Source of the DNA: UBA1774 sp045628925
GTDB lineage: Bacteria > Bacillota > Clostridia > Oscillospirales > Oscillospiraceae
DNA length: 5,183 nucleotides
Direction of reading: 5' to 3'
Assembly (NCBI GenBank): GCA_045628925.1
Contig: JAZQQF010000050.1
Location: 1-5,183, forward strand
This document shows positions 1-5,046 of the stretch, piece by piece (the first letter of the stretch is position 1; each line of letters begins with the position of its first letter). The notes under the pieces are model-generated. The model saw nothing but the letters and a program-made list of their open reading frames with translations. It did not search any database and was not told the DNA's origin. The position numbers were made by a program, and so were the translations under genes.

Positions 1-279
1 AAGGTCGCCGACGCCATGCGTGTGGAGCTCACCGGCAAGGAGAGCAATCTGGAAGTCGCGGAGAAGATCGGCGACGTCATCCATGAGATGATGCACGCCT
101 GCAACGTCAAGACGCTGGCCGGCTACGGCGCTACCAAGGAGCAGGTCCTTTCCGGCGCTCCTCTGATCGTTGCCGCCCGTCACCTGTGGCCCAAGTGCCC
201 CGTGTTTGCCGACAGAGACATCACGGTGGAAGAAGCCACTCAGTTCCTGGACAACATCTGGGAAGGCTACAAGGGCTAA
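1..279 (+). CDS. Iron-containing alcohol dehydrogenase, C-terminal fragment (cut by window edge)
   Basis: This is the last 92 codons and TAA stop of a group III (iron-dependent) alcohol dehydrogenase; the frame is open from base 1, so the gene begins outside the window. The ATG at 16 is internal, because the same residues lie at 302-393 of the complete paralogue on the other strand (345-1526). The proteins differ at only two of these 92 residues: Phe for Tyr370 (codon at 205) and Arg for Lys373 (codon at 214). The DNA differs at 17 of 279 bases, mostly silent. The segment is the C-terminal helical region and holds none of the metal ligands or the NAD(P)-binding loop, so activity cannot be judged here. 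The family reduces aldehydes to alcohols, or the reverse, with NAD(P)H in the cytoplasm. The intact reading frame and mainly silent changes argue for a working gene rather than a relic. Confidence 0.9.
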   Translation, partial: KVADAMRVELTGKESNLEVAEKIGDVIHEMMHACNVKTLAGYGATKEQVLSGAPLIVAARHLWPKCPVFADRDITVEEATQFLDNIWEGYKG

Positions 280-295
280 GTTATCACCTGCTGTT

Positions 296-329
296 CGCGG
301 GGGCGCATAATTGCTTATGCACCCCTGCG
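296..329. terminator. Hairpin between convergent dehydrogenase genes, possible bidirectional terminator
   Basis: Bases 296-310 pair with 315-329 around a 4-base loop (TTGC). There are thirteen Watson-Crick pairs, one G-T pair (299/326) and one C-A mismatch (304/321). The hairpin sits between the two stop codons, where a shared terminator is expected. Neither side has a run of T, so it is not a classical intrinsic terminator; it may need Rho or act as an RNA 3'-end stabiliser. Confidence 0.5.
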
Positions 330-344
330 AGTTGCAAGTGTAAT

Positions 345-1526
345 TTAGCCCTTGTAGCCTTCCCAGATGTTGTCGAGGAACTGCGTGGCTTCCTCCACCG
401 TGATGTCCTTGTCGGCGTACACGGGGCACTTGGGCCACAGGTGGCGGGCAGCGACGATCAGGGGAGCGCCGGAGAGAACCTGCTCCTTGGTCGCGCCGTA
501 GCCGGCCAGGGTCTTCACGTTGCAGGCGTGCATCATCTCATGGATGACGTCGCCGATCTTCTCCGCGACTTCCAGATTGCTCTCCTTGCCGGTAAGCTCC
601 ACACGCATGGCGTCGGCGACCTTGAGGATCTCGGCGGGCACGGTGTCGGCCATCAGCTTCAGCAGCTCGGGGGTGACCCAGGAGCACTCGATGCCGTGGG
701 GGGTATGGCAGGTGGCACTCAGAGCGTCGCAGGTGGCATGGCCCAGCTGGATGTCGGTGTCCACGAAGGCGAGGCCGGCCCAGTTGGAGGCCAGAGCCAT
801 CTCGCTGCGGGCTTCCAGATTGGAGCCGTTGTTGTAGCACTCCACCAGATTGTCACGCACGCGGCGCAGAGCGCTCAGGGCGAGGACTTCGGAGTGGGGG
901 TTGCGGAAGGTGCCGGTGATGGACTCGATGCAGTGGGCCATCACGTCGAAGCCGGCCTGCGCGGTAACGGAGGGCGGGCAGGTCAGGGTCAGCTCGGGGT
1001 CGATGATGCCGATGGTGGCATGGATGAAGATGGCCTGCTTCTGGCCGGTGGTCTCGTCGGTGATAACGGAGACCATGGTGCCTTCGGAGCCGGAGCCGGA
1101 AGTGGTGGGAGCCAGCAGGATGGGCACCTTCTCAGGCTGCATGGTGGGAGGAGGAGGCGGCAGATACTTCTCGATCTTGGTTTCCTTCAGGTCGATGAGC
1201 AGAGCAACAGCCTTCGCCAGATCCATGCAGGAGCCGCCGCCGATGCCGAGGACGGCGTCGCAGCCTTCCTTCAGACCGAACTCAGCAGCTCTGTTGATGA
1301 GGCCGGAGGGCGCATCGGGAACGACTTCGTTCCAGTAGATGAAGTCGATGCCGTTGGCCTTCAGGCTTTCTTCCGCCTTCTTGGTGTTGCCGGCCTTGGT
1401 CACGTTGGGGCCGCAGACGAACAGCAGCTTCTTGCAGCCGAGCTTCGCCAGTTCTTCGCCAACGCAGCCGATCGCGCCATTACCGAAGATGACGGGGTTC
1501 AGCTGGGTGTACTTGAAAATACCCAT
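345..1526 (-). CDS. Iron-containing alcohol dehydrogenase
   Basis: A 393-residue group III alcohol dehydrogenase, full length for the family (about 380-390). It should interconvert an aldehyde and an alcohol with NAD(P)(H) in the cytoplasm, typically to dispose of reducing power in fermentation; the substrate cannot be told from sequence. The N-terminal nucleotide-binding half has GIGGGS at 94-99 and PTTSGSGSE at 140-148. The C-terminal helical half holds the expected metal ligands Asp194, His198, His263 and His277 (in PHG). The position equivalent to His267 of E. coli FucO, near the active site, is Asp267 here, which is unusual. A proline run lies at 123-127. Start: ATG at 1526 with AGGAGG eight bases upstream (1535-1540) fixes it. 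The phosphoesterase gene ends 69 bases upstream on the same strand, so read-through transcription is possible. Lys codons are nearly all AAG and Leu mostly CTG/CTC, consistent with strong expression. The near-identical convergent copy at 1-279 points to gene duplication. Confidence 0.95.
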   Translation of the reverse strand: MGIFKYTQLNPVIFGNGAIGCVGEELAKLGCKKLLFVCGPNVTKAGNTKKAEESLKANGIDFIYWNEVVPDAPSGLINRAAEFGLKEGCDAVLGIGGGSCMDLAKAVALLIDLKETKIEKYLPPPPPTMQPEKVPILLAPTTSGSGSEGTMVSVITDETTGQKQAIFIHATIGIIDPELTLTCPPSVTAQAGFDVMAHCIESITGTFRNPHSEVLALSALRRVRDNLVECYNNGSNLEARSEMALASNWAGLAFVDTDIQLGHATCDALSATCHTPHGIECSWVTPELLKLMADTVPAEILKVADAMRVELTGKESNLEVAEKIGDVIHEMMHACNVKTLAGYGATKEQVLSGAPLIVAARHLWPKCPVYADKDITVEEATQFLDNIWEGYKG

Positions 1527-1534
1527 TGAATGTT

Positions 1535-1540
1535 CCTCCT
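1535..1540 (-). promoter_or_regulatory. Ribosome binding site of the dehydrogenase
   Basis: A perfect AGGAGG, read on the minus strand, lies eight bases before the ATG at 1526. It is preceded by an A/T-rich stretch (1541-1573), which should keep the site unstructured. It fixes the start codon and shows that the gene can be translated independently of the upstream phosphoesterase. Confidence 0.85.
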
Positions 1541-1595
1541 ATTATATAATTTTTGGTTTTGCGTTTTATAAAAGGCTTTCGCCGTTTATACGATC

Positions 1596-2201
1596 TTACA
1601 GATACTGGCTCAGGTCCAGCACCCGGTAGCCGGTGCAGTTCACGAAGCGGGTGTTCCCGCTTTCATAAATGCCGGTCTTCGCGCTGGGATTCGTGTTCAT
1701 ATGCAGGTGCCCGTAAAGATGCAGCCGCGTCCCGAAATCCCGATGGATGCCGTTAAAGCACTCAAAGCCTTCATGAAAGCCGATGGAATCGCCCACGCCC
1801 TTCGACGGGGCATGGCTCACGAAGATATCCAGCCCGCCGGCCTTTTTCAACTCGCCGCCCAGCTTTTTCACGCGCTTCTCCATCTGGGCCTCGGTATACT
1901 GGTAATTATTGTTGGGGTCGGTCCCCATGCAGCCGCCCAAACCGCCAATGCGCAGCCCCTGATACTCCACCACGCGCCCGTCGATGCACTCGCAGCCCTG
2001 AGGCGGATTCCGGTCATACCCCCCGTCGTGGTTCCCGTAAACATAGAACAGCGGGGCGGGGATCATGGTGACCAGATAGCTCAGGTAAGACGCCTTCAGG
2101 TCGCCGCAGGAGATCATCAGCTTCACGCCCCGGAACTGCTCCGGGTCAAAATGCTCCCACAGGAACTTGCTCTCCACGTCTGACACGACCAGAATTTTCA
2201 T
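1596..2201 (-). CDS. Metallophosphoesterase (calcineurin-like fold, clostridial type)
   Basis: A 201-residue cytoplasmic protein of the calcineurin-like metallophosphoesterase superfamily, which cleaves phosphomono- or diesters with two metal ions. Motifs in order: Asp8-Val-Glu10 (usually Asp-x-His), GD at 33-34, GNHD at 56-59, a lone His at 130 (SHAP) and GHLH at 164-167. All ligand blocks are present; the only departure is Glu10 for His. From memory, small clostridial members of this superfamily share an SDxE start, so this looks like a subfamily trait rather than damage. The substrate is unknown. Start: I chose the ATG at 2201 because MKILVVSD begins the first beta strand as in relatives, with GGAAA upstream (2206-2210). 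A GTG at 2270 overlaps the stop of the preceding gene as GTGA and would add 23 Arg/Gly-rich residues with no family counterpart; it may still allow translational coupling. It lies 65 bases after the His-rich gene and is probably cotranscribed with it. Confidence 0.88.
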   Translation of the reverse strand: MKILVVSDVESKFLWEHFDPEQFRGVKLMISCGDLKASYLSYLVTMIPAPLFYVYGNHDGGYDRNPPQGCECIDGRVVEYQGLRIGGLGGCMGTDPNNNYQYTEAQMEKRVKKLGGELKKAGGLDIFVSHAPSKGVGDSIGFHEGFECFNGIHRDFGTRLHLYGHLHMNTNPSAKTGIYESGNTRFVNCTGYRVLDLSQYL

Positions 2202-2266
2202 ATCGTTTCCGGGCCGGCGCGCATCCCCGGCGCCCGTTTCCCGGCCGGTGCGCTTCCACGGGAGCG

Positions 2267-2770
2267 TCACGCCTCTTCGCCCTCATGACCGTGATGATGG
2301 TGGTGTTCGTGCTCATGCTCATGCTCTTGGTCATGATCATGGTGATGATGCTCATGGTCATGGTGGTGATGCTCACAGGTATGGTCATAGACGCACCATT
2401 CGCCGAACTGACCCGTGACAGCTGCACCGAGACCCTCCAGCCGATCCTCCGCGTCCTCCAGCTCGCCGCCGAAGACGATGATCGTCACGCCGACCTCCGC
2501 ATCCGTTTTGCCCTCCGGCAGGGGGCTGCCCTTCGTCTCCACCTCGCCGCCGGTGGTGGAAAGCATCCGCGCTTCCTCGCCGCCCCAGCTGAGATAGGCC
2601 TTCGCGTGGCCGATGAGCTTCTCGGTCTCCTCCGCCCAGCGGACGGTGACCTCCAGCTGCTTTTTTACCTCCGCTTCCACGTCGGGAAGCGAAACGGCAG
2701 GCAGGCGGAACTTCGCGGAAGCAACGTGGGCCTCCTCATGGTCATCCGCATGGATCTGTACGGTGATCAT
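2267..2770 (-). CDS. Unnamed protein with His-rich metal-binding tail, partner of COG0523 GTPase
   Basis: A 167-residue acidic protein that I cannot assign to a named family. Residues 1-125 look like a folded alpha/beta domain: a beta-like start (MITVQIHADD), a likely helix around 28-60 (VEAEVKKQLEVTVRWAEETEK), and a second strand/helix section at 91-115 containing VTIIVFGG. There is no signal peptide or membrane segment. Residues 126-167 are a tail with 20 His between 130 and 162, mixed with Glu and Asp and led by Cys126 and Cys132, a composition typical of nickel, zinc or cobalt binding or storage. Start: ATG at 2770 with AGGGGG at 2778-2783, seven bases upstream and overlapping the GTPase stop codon, so the two genes (12 bases apart) are tightly coupled. 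Inference: it stores or presents metal for the GTPase. Comparable His-rich stretches occur in HypB, UreE and many COG0523 proteins, but here the stretch is on a separate polypeptide. Gene reality is well supported; function is not proven. Confidence 0.85.
   Translation of the reverse strand: MITVQIHADDHEEAHVASAKFRLPAVSLPDVEAEVKKQLEVTVRWAEETEKLIGHAKAYLSWGGEEARMLSTTGGEVETKGSPLPEGKTDAEVGVTIIVFGGELEDAEDRLEGLGAAVTGQFGEWCVYDHTCEHHHHDHEHHHHDHDQEHEHEHEHHHHHGHEGEEA
2285..2383 (-). repeat. Low-complexity His/Glu/Asp codon tract
   Basis: On the minus strand this stretch is almost wholly CAT/CAC, GAG/GAA and GAC codons, encoding residues 130-162 of the His-rich protein. The near-repeats of 6-9 bases make it prone to slippage, so tail length may vary between strains. 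Read on the plus strand it gives a false Met/Val/Leu-rich frame. Confidence 0.85.
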
Positions 2771-2782
2771 CTCCGCGCCCCC

Positions 2783-3376
2783 TTACCGATACAGGAATGC
2801 CCAGACGCCCGCGTCGATGGGCTGATTGGCGATCACTTTGTGCAGCTCGGCCGCGGAGTTATAGCCCTGCAGCTCCTGCGCGATGGTCTCCGCGGTCTCC
2901 GCGTCCACCAGATCGACCTTATTCAGCAGGATGCAGTCCGCCGTATCCACCTGCGCTTCGATGAGCTGGCACATATAGGCATGGAGCCGCTTCCAGCGCT
3001 TTGCGTCCGCCATGGCGAGGATCTTCACCGGGATCTGGAAGGCGCCCTCCACGCTGTCCTTGATCTGCTTGGGATAGGCCACGCCGGTGGCTTCAATGAC
3101 GAGCCATTCCGGATCCACGGTCTTCTGAATGGTGCGGATATCGCTGAGCAGGTCCGCTCCGCCGGTGCAGCAGGCGCATCCGGCAAAAAGCTCCTTCACC
3201 TGCAGACCCTGTGCCTTCAGCACCTTATCATCCACGCCCACTTCGCCGATCTCGTTTTCGATGATCATGACGCTGGTCCCGCCCTTTTCAGACCGGCGGA
3301 CCATATCGGCTGCCATCTGCAGCAGAGCGCTGGTTTTCCCGGAGCCGAGGAACCCAGTCAAAAGCAGAATTTTCAT
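2783..3376 (-). CDS. COG0523/CobW-type GTPase, short form, putative metallochaperone
   Basis: A 197-residue G3E-class P-loop GTPase of the COG0523 (CobW/UreG/HypB-related) group, whose members insert or traffic zinc, cobalt or other metals. Visible motifs: Walker A GFLGSGKT at 8-15, ENE at 40-42, the COG0523 hallmark CxCC at 67-70 (Cys67, Cys69, Cys70), VIEATG at 93-98 (Walker B region) and NKVD at 152-155 for guanine recognition. Typical members have 300-400 residues with a CobW_C domain and often a His-rich linker; this one stops after the GTPase domain, with its stop codon 12 bases before a gene for a His-rich protein. Start: ATG at 3376 with AGGAGG at 3387-3392. An upstream in-frame TTG (3433) is rejected because it lies inside the promoter -35 element. 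First gene of a leftward operon. The metal and client are unknown. UreG and HypB are less likely because the urease and hydrogenase maturation genes are absent nearby and the CxCC motif is typical of COG0523. Confidence 0.92.
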   Translation of the reverse strand: MKILLLTGFLGSGKTSALLQMAADMVRRSEKGGTSVMIIENEIGEVGVDDKVLKAQGLQVKELFAGCACCTGGADLLSDIRTIQKTVDPEWLVIEATGVAYPKQIKDSVEGAFQIPVKILAMADAKRWKRLHAYMCQLIEAQVDTADCILLNKVDLVDAETAETIAQELQGYNSAAELHKVIANQPIDAGVWAFLYR

Positions 3377-3386
3377 CAGCGTTACG

Positions 3387-3392
3387 CCTCCT
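3387..3392 (-). promoter_or_regulatory. Ribosome binding site deciding the GTPase start
   Basis: AGGAGG on the minus strand, ten bases before the ATG at 3376. It selects this start over the upstream TTG at 3433. Confidence 0.85.
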
Positions 3393-3398
3393 ATCCAA

Positions 3399-3414
3399 GG
3401 TATAAGAATATACC
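3399..3414. repeat. Inverted repeat over the -10 region, candidate operator
   Basis: GGTATA, four bases AGAA, then TATACC: a perfect 6-bp dyad. It covers the whole -10 element (3405-3410) and the predicted transcription start of the leftward operon, the usual place for a repressor site. It does not resemble the Firmicute Zur or Fur boxes I know. A 6-bp dyad can also arise by chance in A/T-rich promoter DNA. Confidence 0.4.
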
Positions 3415-3433
3415 ATTCTCGCCCGCTTGTCAA
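3405..3433 (-). promoter_or_regulatory. Sigma-A-type promoter of the GTPase/His-rich operon
   Basis: On the minus strand, a perfect -35 TTGACA (3428-3433), a 17-base spacer and -10 TATTCT (3405-3410, 4 of 6 consensus bases). Transcription should start near 3398, giving a leader of only about 20 bases that contains the AGGAGG. That leaves no room for a riboswitch or attenuator, so control should act on DNA. Confidence 0.75.
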
Positions 3434-3445
3434 CCATTTGCAATG

Positions 3446-3464
3446 TGCGGAATCCGCAGTGCGG
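3446..3464. promoter_or_regulatory. TGCGG half-site array between divergent promoters
   Basis: Three 5-base half-sites in alternating orientation: TGCGG (3446-3450), CCGCA (3454-3458) and TGCGG (3460-3464). The first two form a 13-bp palindrome (TGCGGA, one base, TCCGCA at 3446-3458). The array lies between the two -35 elements (12 bases from the leftward one, 4 from the rightward one), so a bound regulator could affect both promoters. The regulator is unknown and none is encoded in this window. Confidence 0.45.
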
Positions 3465-3468
3465 GCCG

Positions 3469-3497
3469 TTGACCCGTCAGATCAGAAATGTTATACT
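3469..3497 (+). promoter_or_regulatory. Sigma-A-type promoter of the ABC-F gene
   Basis: The -35 TTGACC (3469-3474, 5 of 6) and -10 TATACT (3492-3497, 5 of 6) are separated by 17 bases. Transcription should start near 3504, leaving about 20 bases before the ATG at 3523. Confidence 0.78.
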
Positions 3498-3506
3498 TCT
3501 GAAAAG

Positions 3507-3514
3507 AAAGGGGG
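3507..3514 (+). promoter_or_regulatory. Ribosome binding site of the ABC-F gene
   Basis: AAAGGGGG eight bases before the ATG at 3523. The next in-frame ATG (3529) would be 14 bases away, so the first is preferred. The spacing rules out the long upstream extension of this frame to 3427. Confidence 0.75.
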
Positions 3515-3522
3515 CGCTTTCC

Positions 3523-4983
3523 ATGTCCATGATCCGGGCCGAGGACCTGACCTTTGCCTATCCGGGCAGCTACGACAACATCTTTGACCACGTGAGCTTC
3601 CAGATCGACACGGACTGGAAGCTGGGCTTCGTGGGCCGCAATGGGCGGGGAAAGACCACCTTTCTGAATCTGCTGCAGGGAAAATATGAATATTCGGGGA
3701 AGATCCTCAGCAGCGTGCAGTTCGACTACTTCCCCTATCCGGTCTCCGACCCGGCGCGTATGACGTATGAAGTCCTCGCGGAGGTCTGCCCGCAGGCGGA
3801 GGATTGGGAACTTCTGCGGGAGCTGGGGCTGCTCAGCGTGGACGCGGAAGCCCTCTACCGCCCTTTTGACACGCTCTCCAATGGGGAACGCACCAAGGTG
3901 CTGCTGGCGGCGCTGTTTCTGAATGAAGGGCATTTTCTGCTCATCGACGAGCCGACGAACCATCTGGATCTGCGGGCGCGTGAGCAGGTGGCAGCCTATC
4001 TGAAAAAGAAAAAGGGCTTCATTCTGGTCTCCCATGACCGCCGGTTCCTGGATGACTGTGTGGACCATATCCTTTCTCTGAACCGCTCGAACATCGAGGT
4101 GCAGAGCGGCAATTTCTCCGCCTATCTTGAAAACTTCCAGCGGCAGCAGGACTATGAGCTGGAGCAGAACGAACGCCTGAAAAAGGATATCGGGCGGCTC
4201 CAGCAGGCGGCCCGGCGGACAGGCGCATGGTCGGACAAGGTGGAGGCCACCAAGATCGGCGCCCACGACAAGGGCTTCGTAGGGCACAAGGCCGCAAAGA
4301 TGATGCAGCGCTCCAAGTCCATTGAGGAGCGGCAGCAGCGGGCCGTCGAAGAGAAGGCCGGACTTCTGAAAAACATCGAAAATACGGACGCGCTGAAGCT
4401 CTTCCCCCAGCGCTACCATGCGGATATCCTGCTGAGCCTCCGTGATGTTTCCCCGGTCTACGACGGGCGCGCCGTCTGCGATCCGGTGACCTTCACGCTC
4501 CGCCGGGGCGAACGCGCCGTGCTGGACGGGCGCAACGGCAGCGGCAAAAGCAGCCTCTTGAAGCTCATCCTCGGTCAGCCCATCGGCCACGTCGGCACGG
4601 TCAGCGTGGGCAGCGGTCTGAAGATCTCCTACGTGCCGCAGGACACCGCGCATCTCAGCGGTCTGCTCTCCGACTACGCGGAGGAAAAAGGCATCGACGA
4701 AAGCCTGTTCAAGGCCATTCTGCGGAAGATGGATTTCTCCCGCGTCCAGTTTGAAAAGGATATGCGGGATTTCTCCGGCGGACAGAAAAAGAAGGTGCTG
4801 ATCGCCGCCAGCCTCTGCGAACAGGCGCACCTGTATATCTGGGATGAACCGCTGAACTTCATCGACGTCTATTCCCGCATCCAGATCGAGCAGCTGCTCA
4901 CGGAATTTCAGCCCACCATGCTCTTTGTAGAGCATGACCGTGCGTTCCGGGAAGCGATCGCCACGCGGGTCATCCGGCTGTGA
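3523..4983 (+). CDS. ABC-F ATPase, Lsa/Vga-like ribosomal protection protein
   Basis: A 486-residue soluble ABC-F protein with two ATPase domains and no membrane segments. Domain 1: Walker A GRNGRGKT (38-45), signature LSNGE (118-122; Asn replaces the usual Gly), Walker B with DEPTNHLD (142-149) and switch SHD (170-172). A charged, probably coiled-coil linker spans about 203-300, the part that reaches toward the peptidyl-transferase centre in this class. Domain 2: Walker A GRNGSGKS (336-343), signature FSGGQ (417-421), Walker B with DEPLNFID (441-448) and switch EHD (470-472). Both catalytic Glu are present (143, 442). Length, the N-terminal DTDWKLGFVGRNGRGKTT stretch and the YIWDEPLN motif match my recollection of Lsa(A)/(C)/(E), which displace lincosamides, streptogramin A and pleuromutilins from the 50S ribosome. 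Resistance is inferred; chromosomal homologues can be silent or have other roles. Single gene, own promoter, hairpin terminator. Base composition matches its neighbours and no mobile element is visible, which favours a resident gene. Confidence 0.92.
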   Translation: MSMIRAEDLTFAYPGSYDNIFDHVSFQIDTDWKLGFVGRNGRGKTTFLNLLQGKYEYSGKILSSVQFDYFPYPVSDPARMTYEVLAEVCPQAEDWELLRELGLLSVDAEALYRPFDTLSNGERTKVLLAALFLNEGHFLLIDEPTNHLDLRAREQVAAYLKKKKGFILVSHDRRFLDDCVDHILSLNRSNIEVQSGNFSAYLENFQRQQDYELEQNERLKKDIGRLQQAARRTGAWSDKVEATKIGAHDKGFVGHKAAKMMQRSKSIEERQQRAVEEKAGLLKNIENTDALKLFPQRYHADILLSLRDVSPVYDGRAVCDPVTFTLRRGERAVLDGRNGSGKSSLLKLILGQPIGHVGTVSVGSGLKISYVPQDTAHLSGLLSDYAEEKGIDESLFKAILRKMDFSRVQFEKDMRDFSGGQKKKVLIAASLCEQAHLYIWDEPLNFIDVYSRIQIEQLLTEFQPTMLFVEHDRAFREAIATRVIRL

Positions 4984-5002
4984 TTCTTCTCTTTCACACA
5001 AA

Positions 5003-5032
5003 AATCCCTTCAAGGCAAGCCTTGAAGGGATT
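5003..5032. terminator. Bidirectional hairpin terminator
   Basis: Thirteen perfectly paired bases (5003-5015 with 5020-5032) around a CAAG loop. It lies 19 bases after the ABC-F stop and 14 bases past the stop of the convergent gene at 5047. The minus-strand side is followed by several T (complement of the A run at 5001-5004); the plus-strand tail (CGTATTTG) is weaker. Confidence 0.82.
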
Positions 5033-5046
5033 CGTATTTGATCGTA

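Larger units (their letters stand above)
1..623. repeat. Large inverted repeat made by two dehydrogenase gene ends
   Basis: Bases 1-279 and the reverse complement of 345-623 align without gaps at 262 of 279 positions (94%). The arms are the 3' ends of two convergent alcohol dehydrogenase genes, and the spacer is 280-344. Mismatches in left-arm coordinates are at 30, 108, 114, 132, 147, 150, 162, 171, 174, 180, 206, 207, 215, 216, 231, 240 and 249. The first 107 bases therefore carry one difference and the rest carry sixteen. The right copy continues beyond 623, so the repeat probably extends left of the window. Confidence 0.95.

Noticed and set aside
1..623. The inverted repeat as a foldback or assembly artefact
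   Set aside because: An artefact would give identical arms. The 17 differences are mostly silent and keep both frames open, as expected of true paralogues. A misjoin between two real copies is still not wholly excluded.
186..1529. Long plus-strand open frame (447 codons)
   Set aside because: It overlaps the first dehydrogenase fragment out of frame and is antisense to the complete dehydrogenase. Its Gly/Ala/Val/His-rich translation has no motif; it exists because G+C-rich codons leave few stops on the other strand.
1541..1546. Perfect TATAAT on the minus strand upstream of the dehydrogenase
   Set aside because: Transcription from it would start inside the AGGAGG, and there is no -35-like sequence at the right distance. 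It is more likely an A/T-rich translation enhancer. TATAAA-like boxes at 1565-1570 and 1585-1590 have -35 matches too poor to call.
1574..1583. Small GGC-GAAA-GCC hairpin followed by TTTT on the minus strand after the phosphoesterase
   Set aside because: The core stem is only three pairs, too weak to call a terminator, though it could reduce read-through into the dehydrogenase gene.
2202..2270. GTG start for the phosphoesterase overlapping the previous stop as GTGA
   Set aside because: The added 23 residues are low-complexity Arg/Gly with no family counterpart, whereas the ATG at 2201 begins exactly at the first conserved strand. Kept only as a possible coupling signal.
2285..3472. Plus-strand open frame (395 codons) with a Met/Val/Leu-rich start resembling a membrane segment
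   Set aside because: It is the reverse of the His/Asp/Glu codon tract followed by the antisense of the GTPase. No ribosome binding site or promoter supports it, and both minus-strand genes have clear motifs.
3430..5013. Minus-strand open frame (527 codons) opposite the ABC-F gene
   Set aside because: The ABC-F frame has every expected ATPase motif, a promoter and a ribosome binding site; the antisense frame has none and crosses the terminator.
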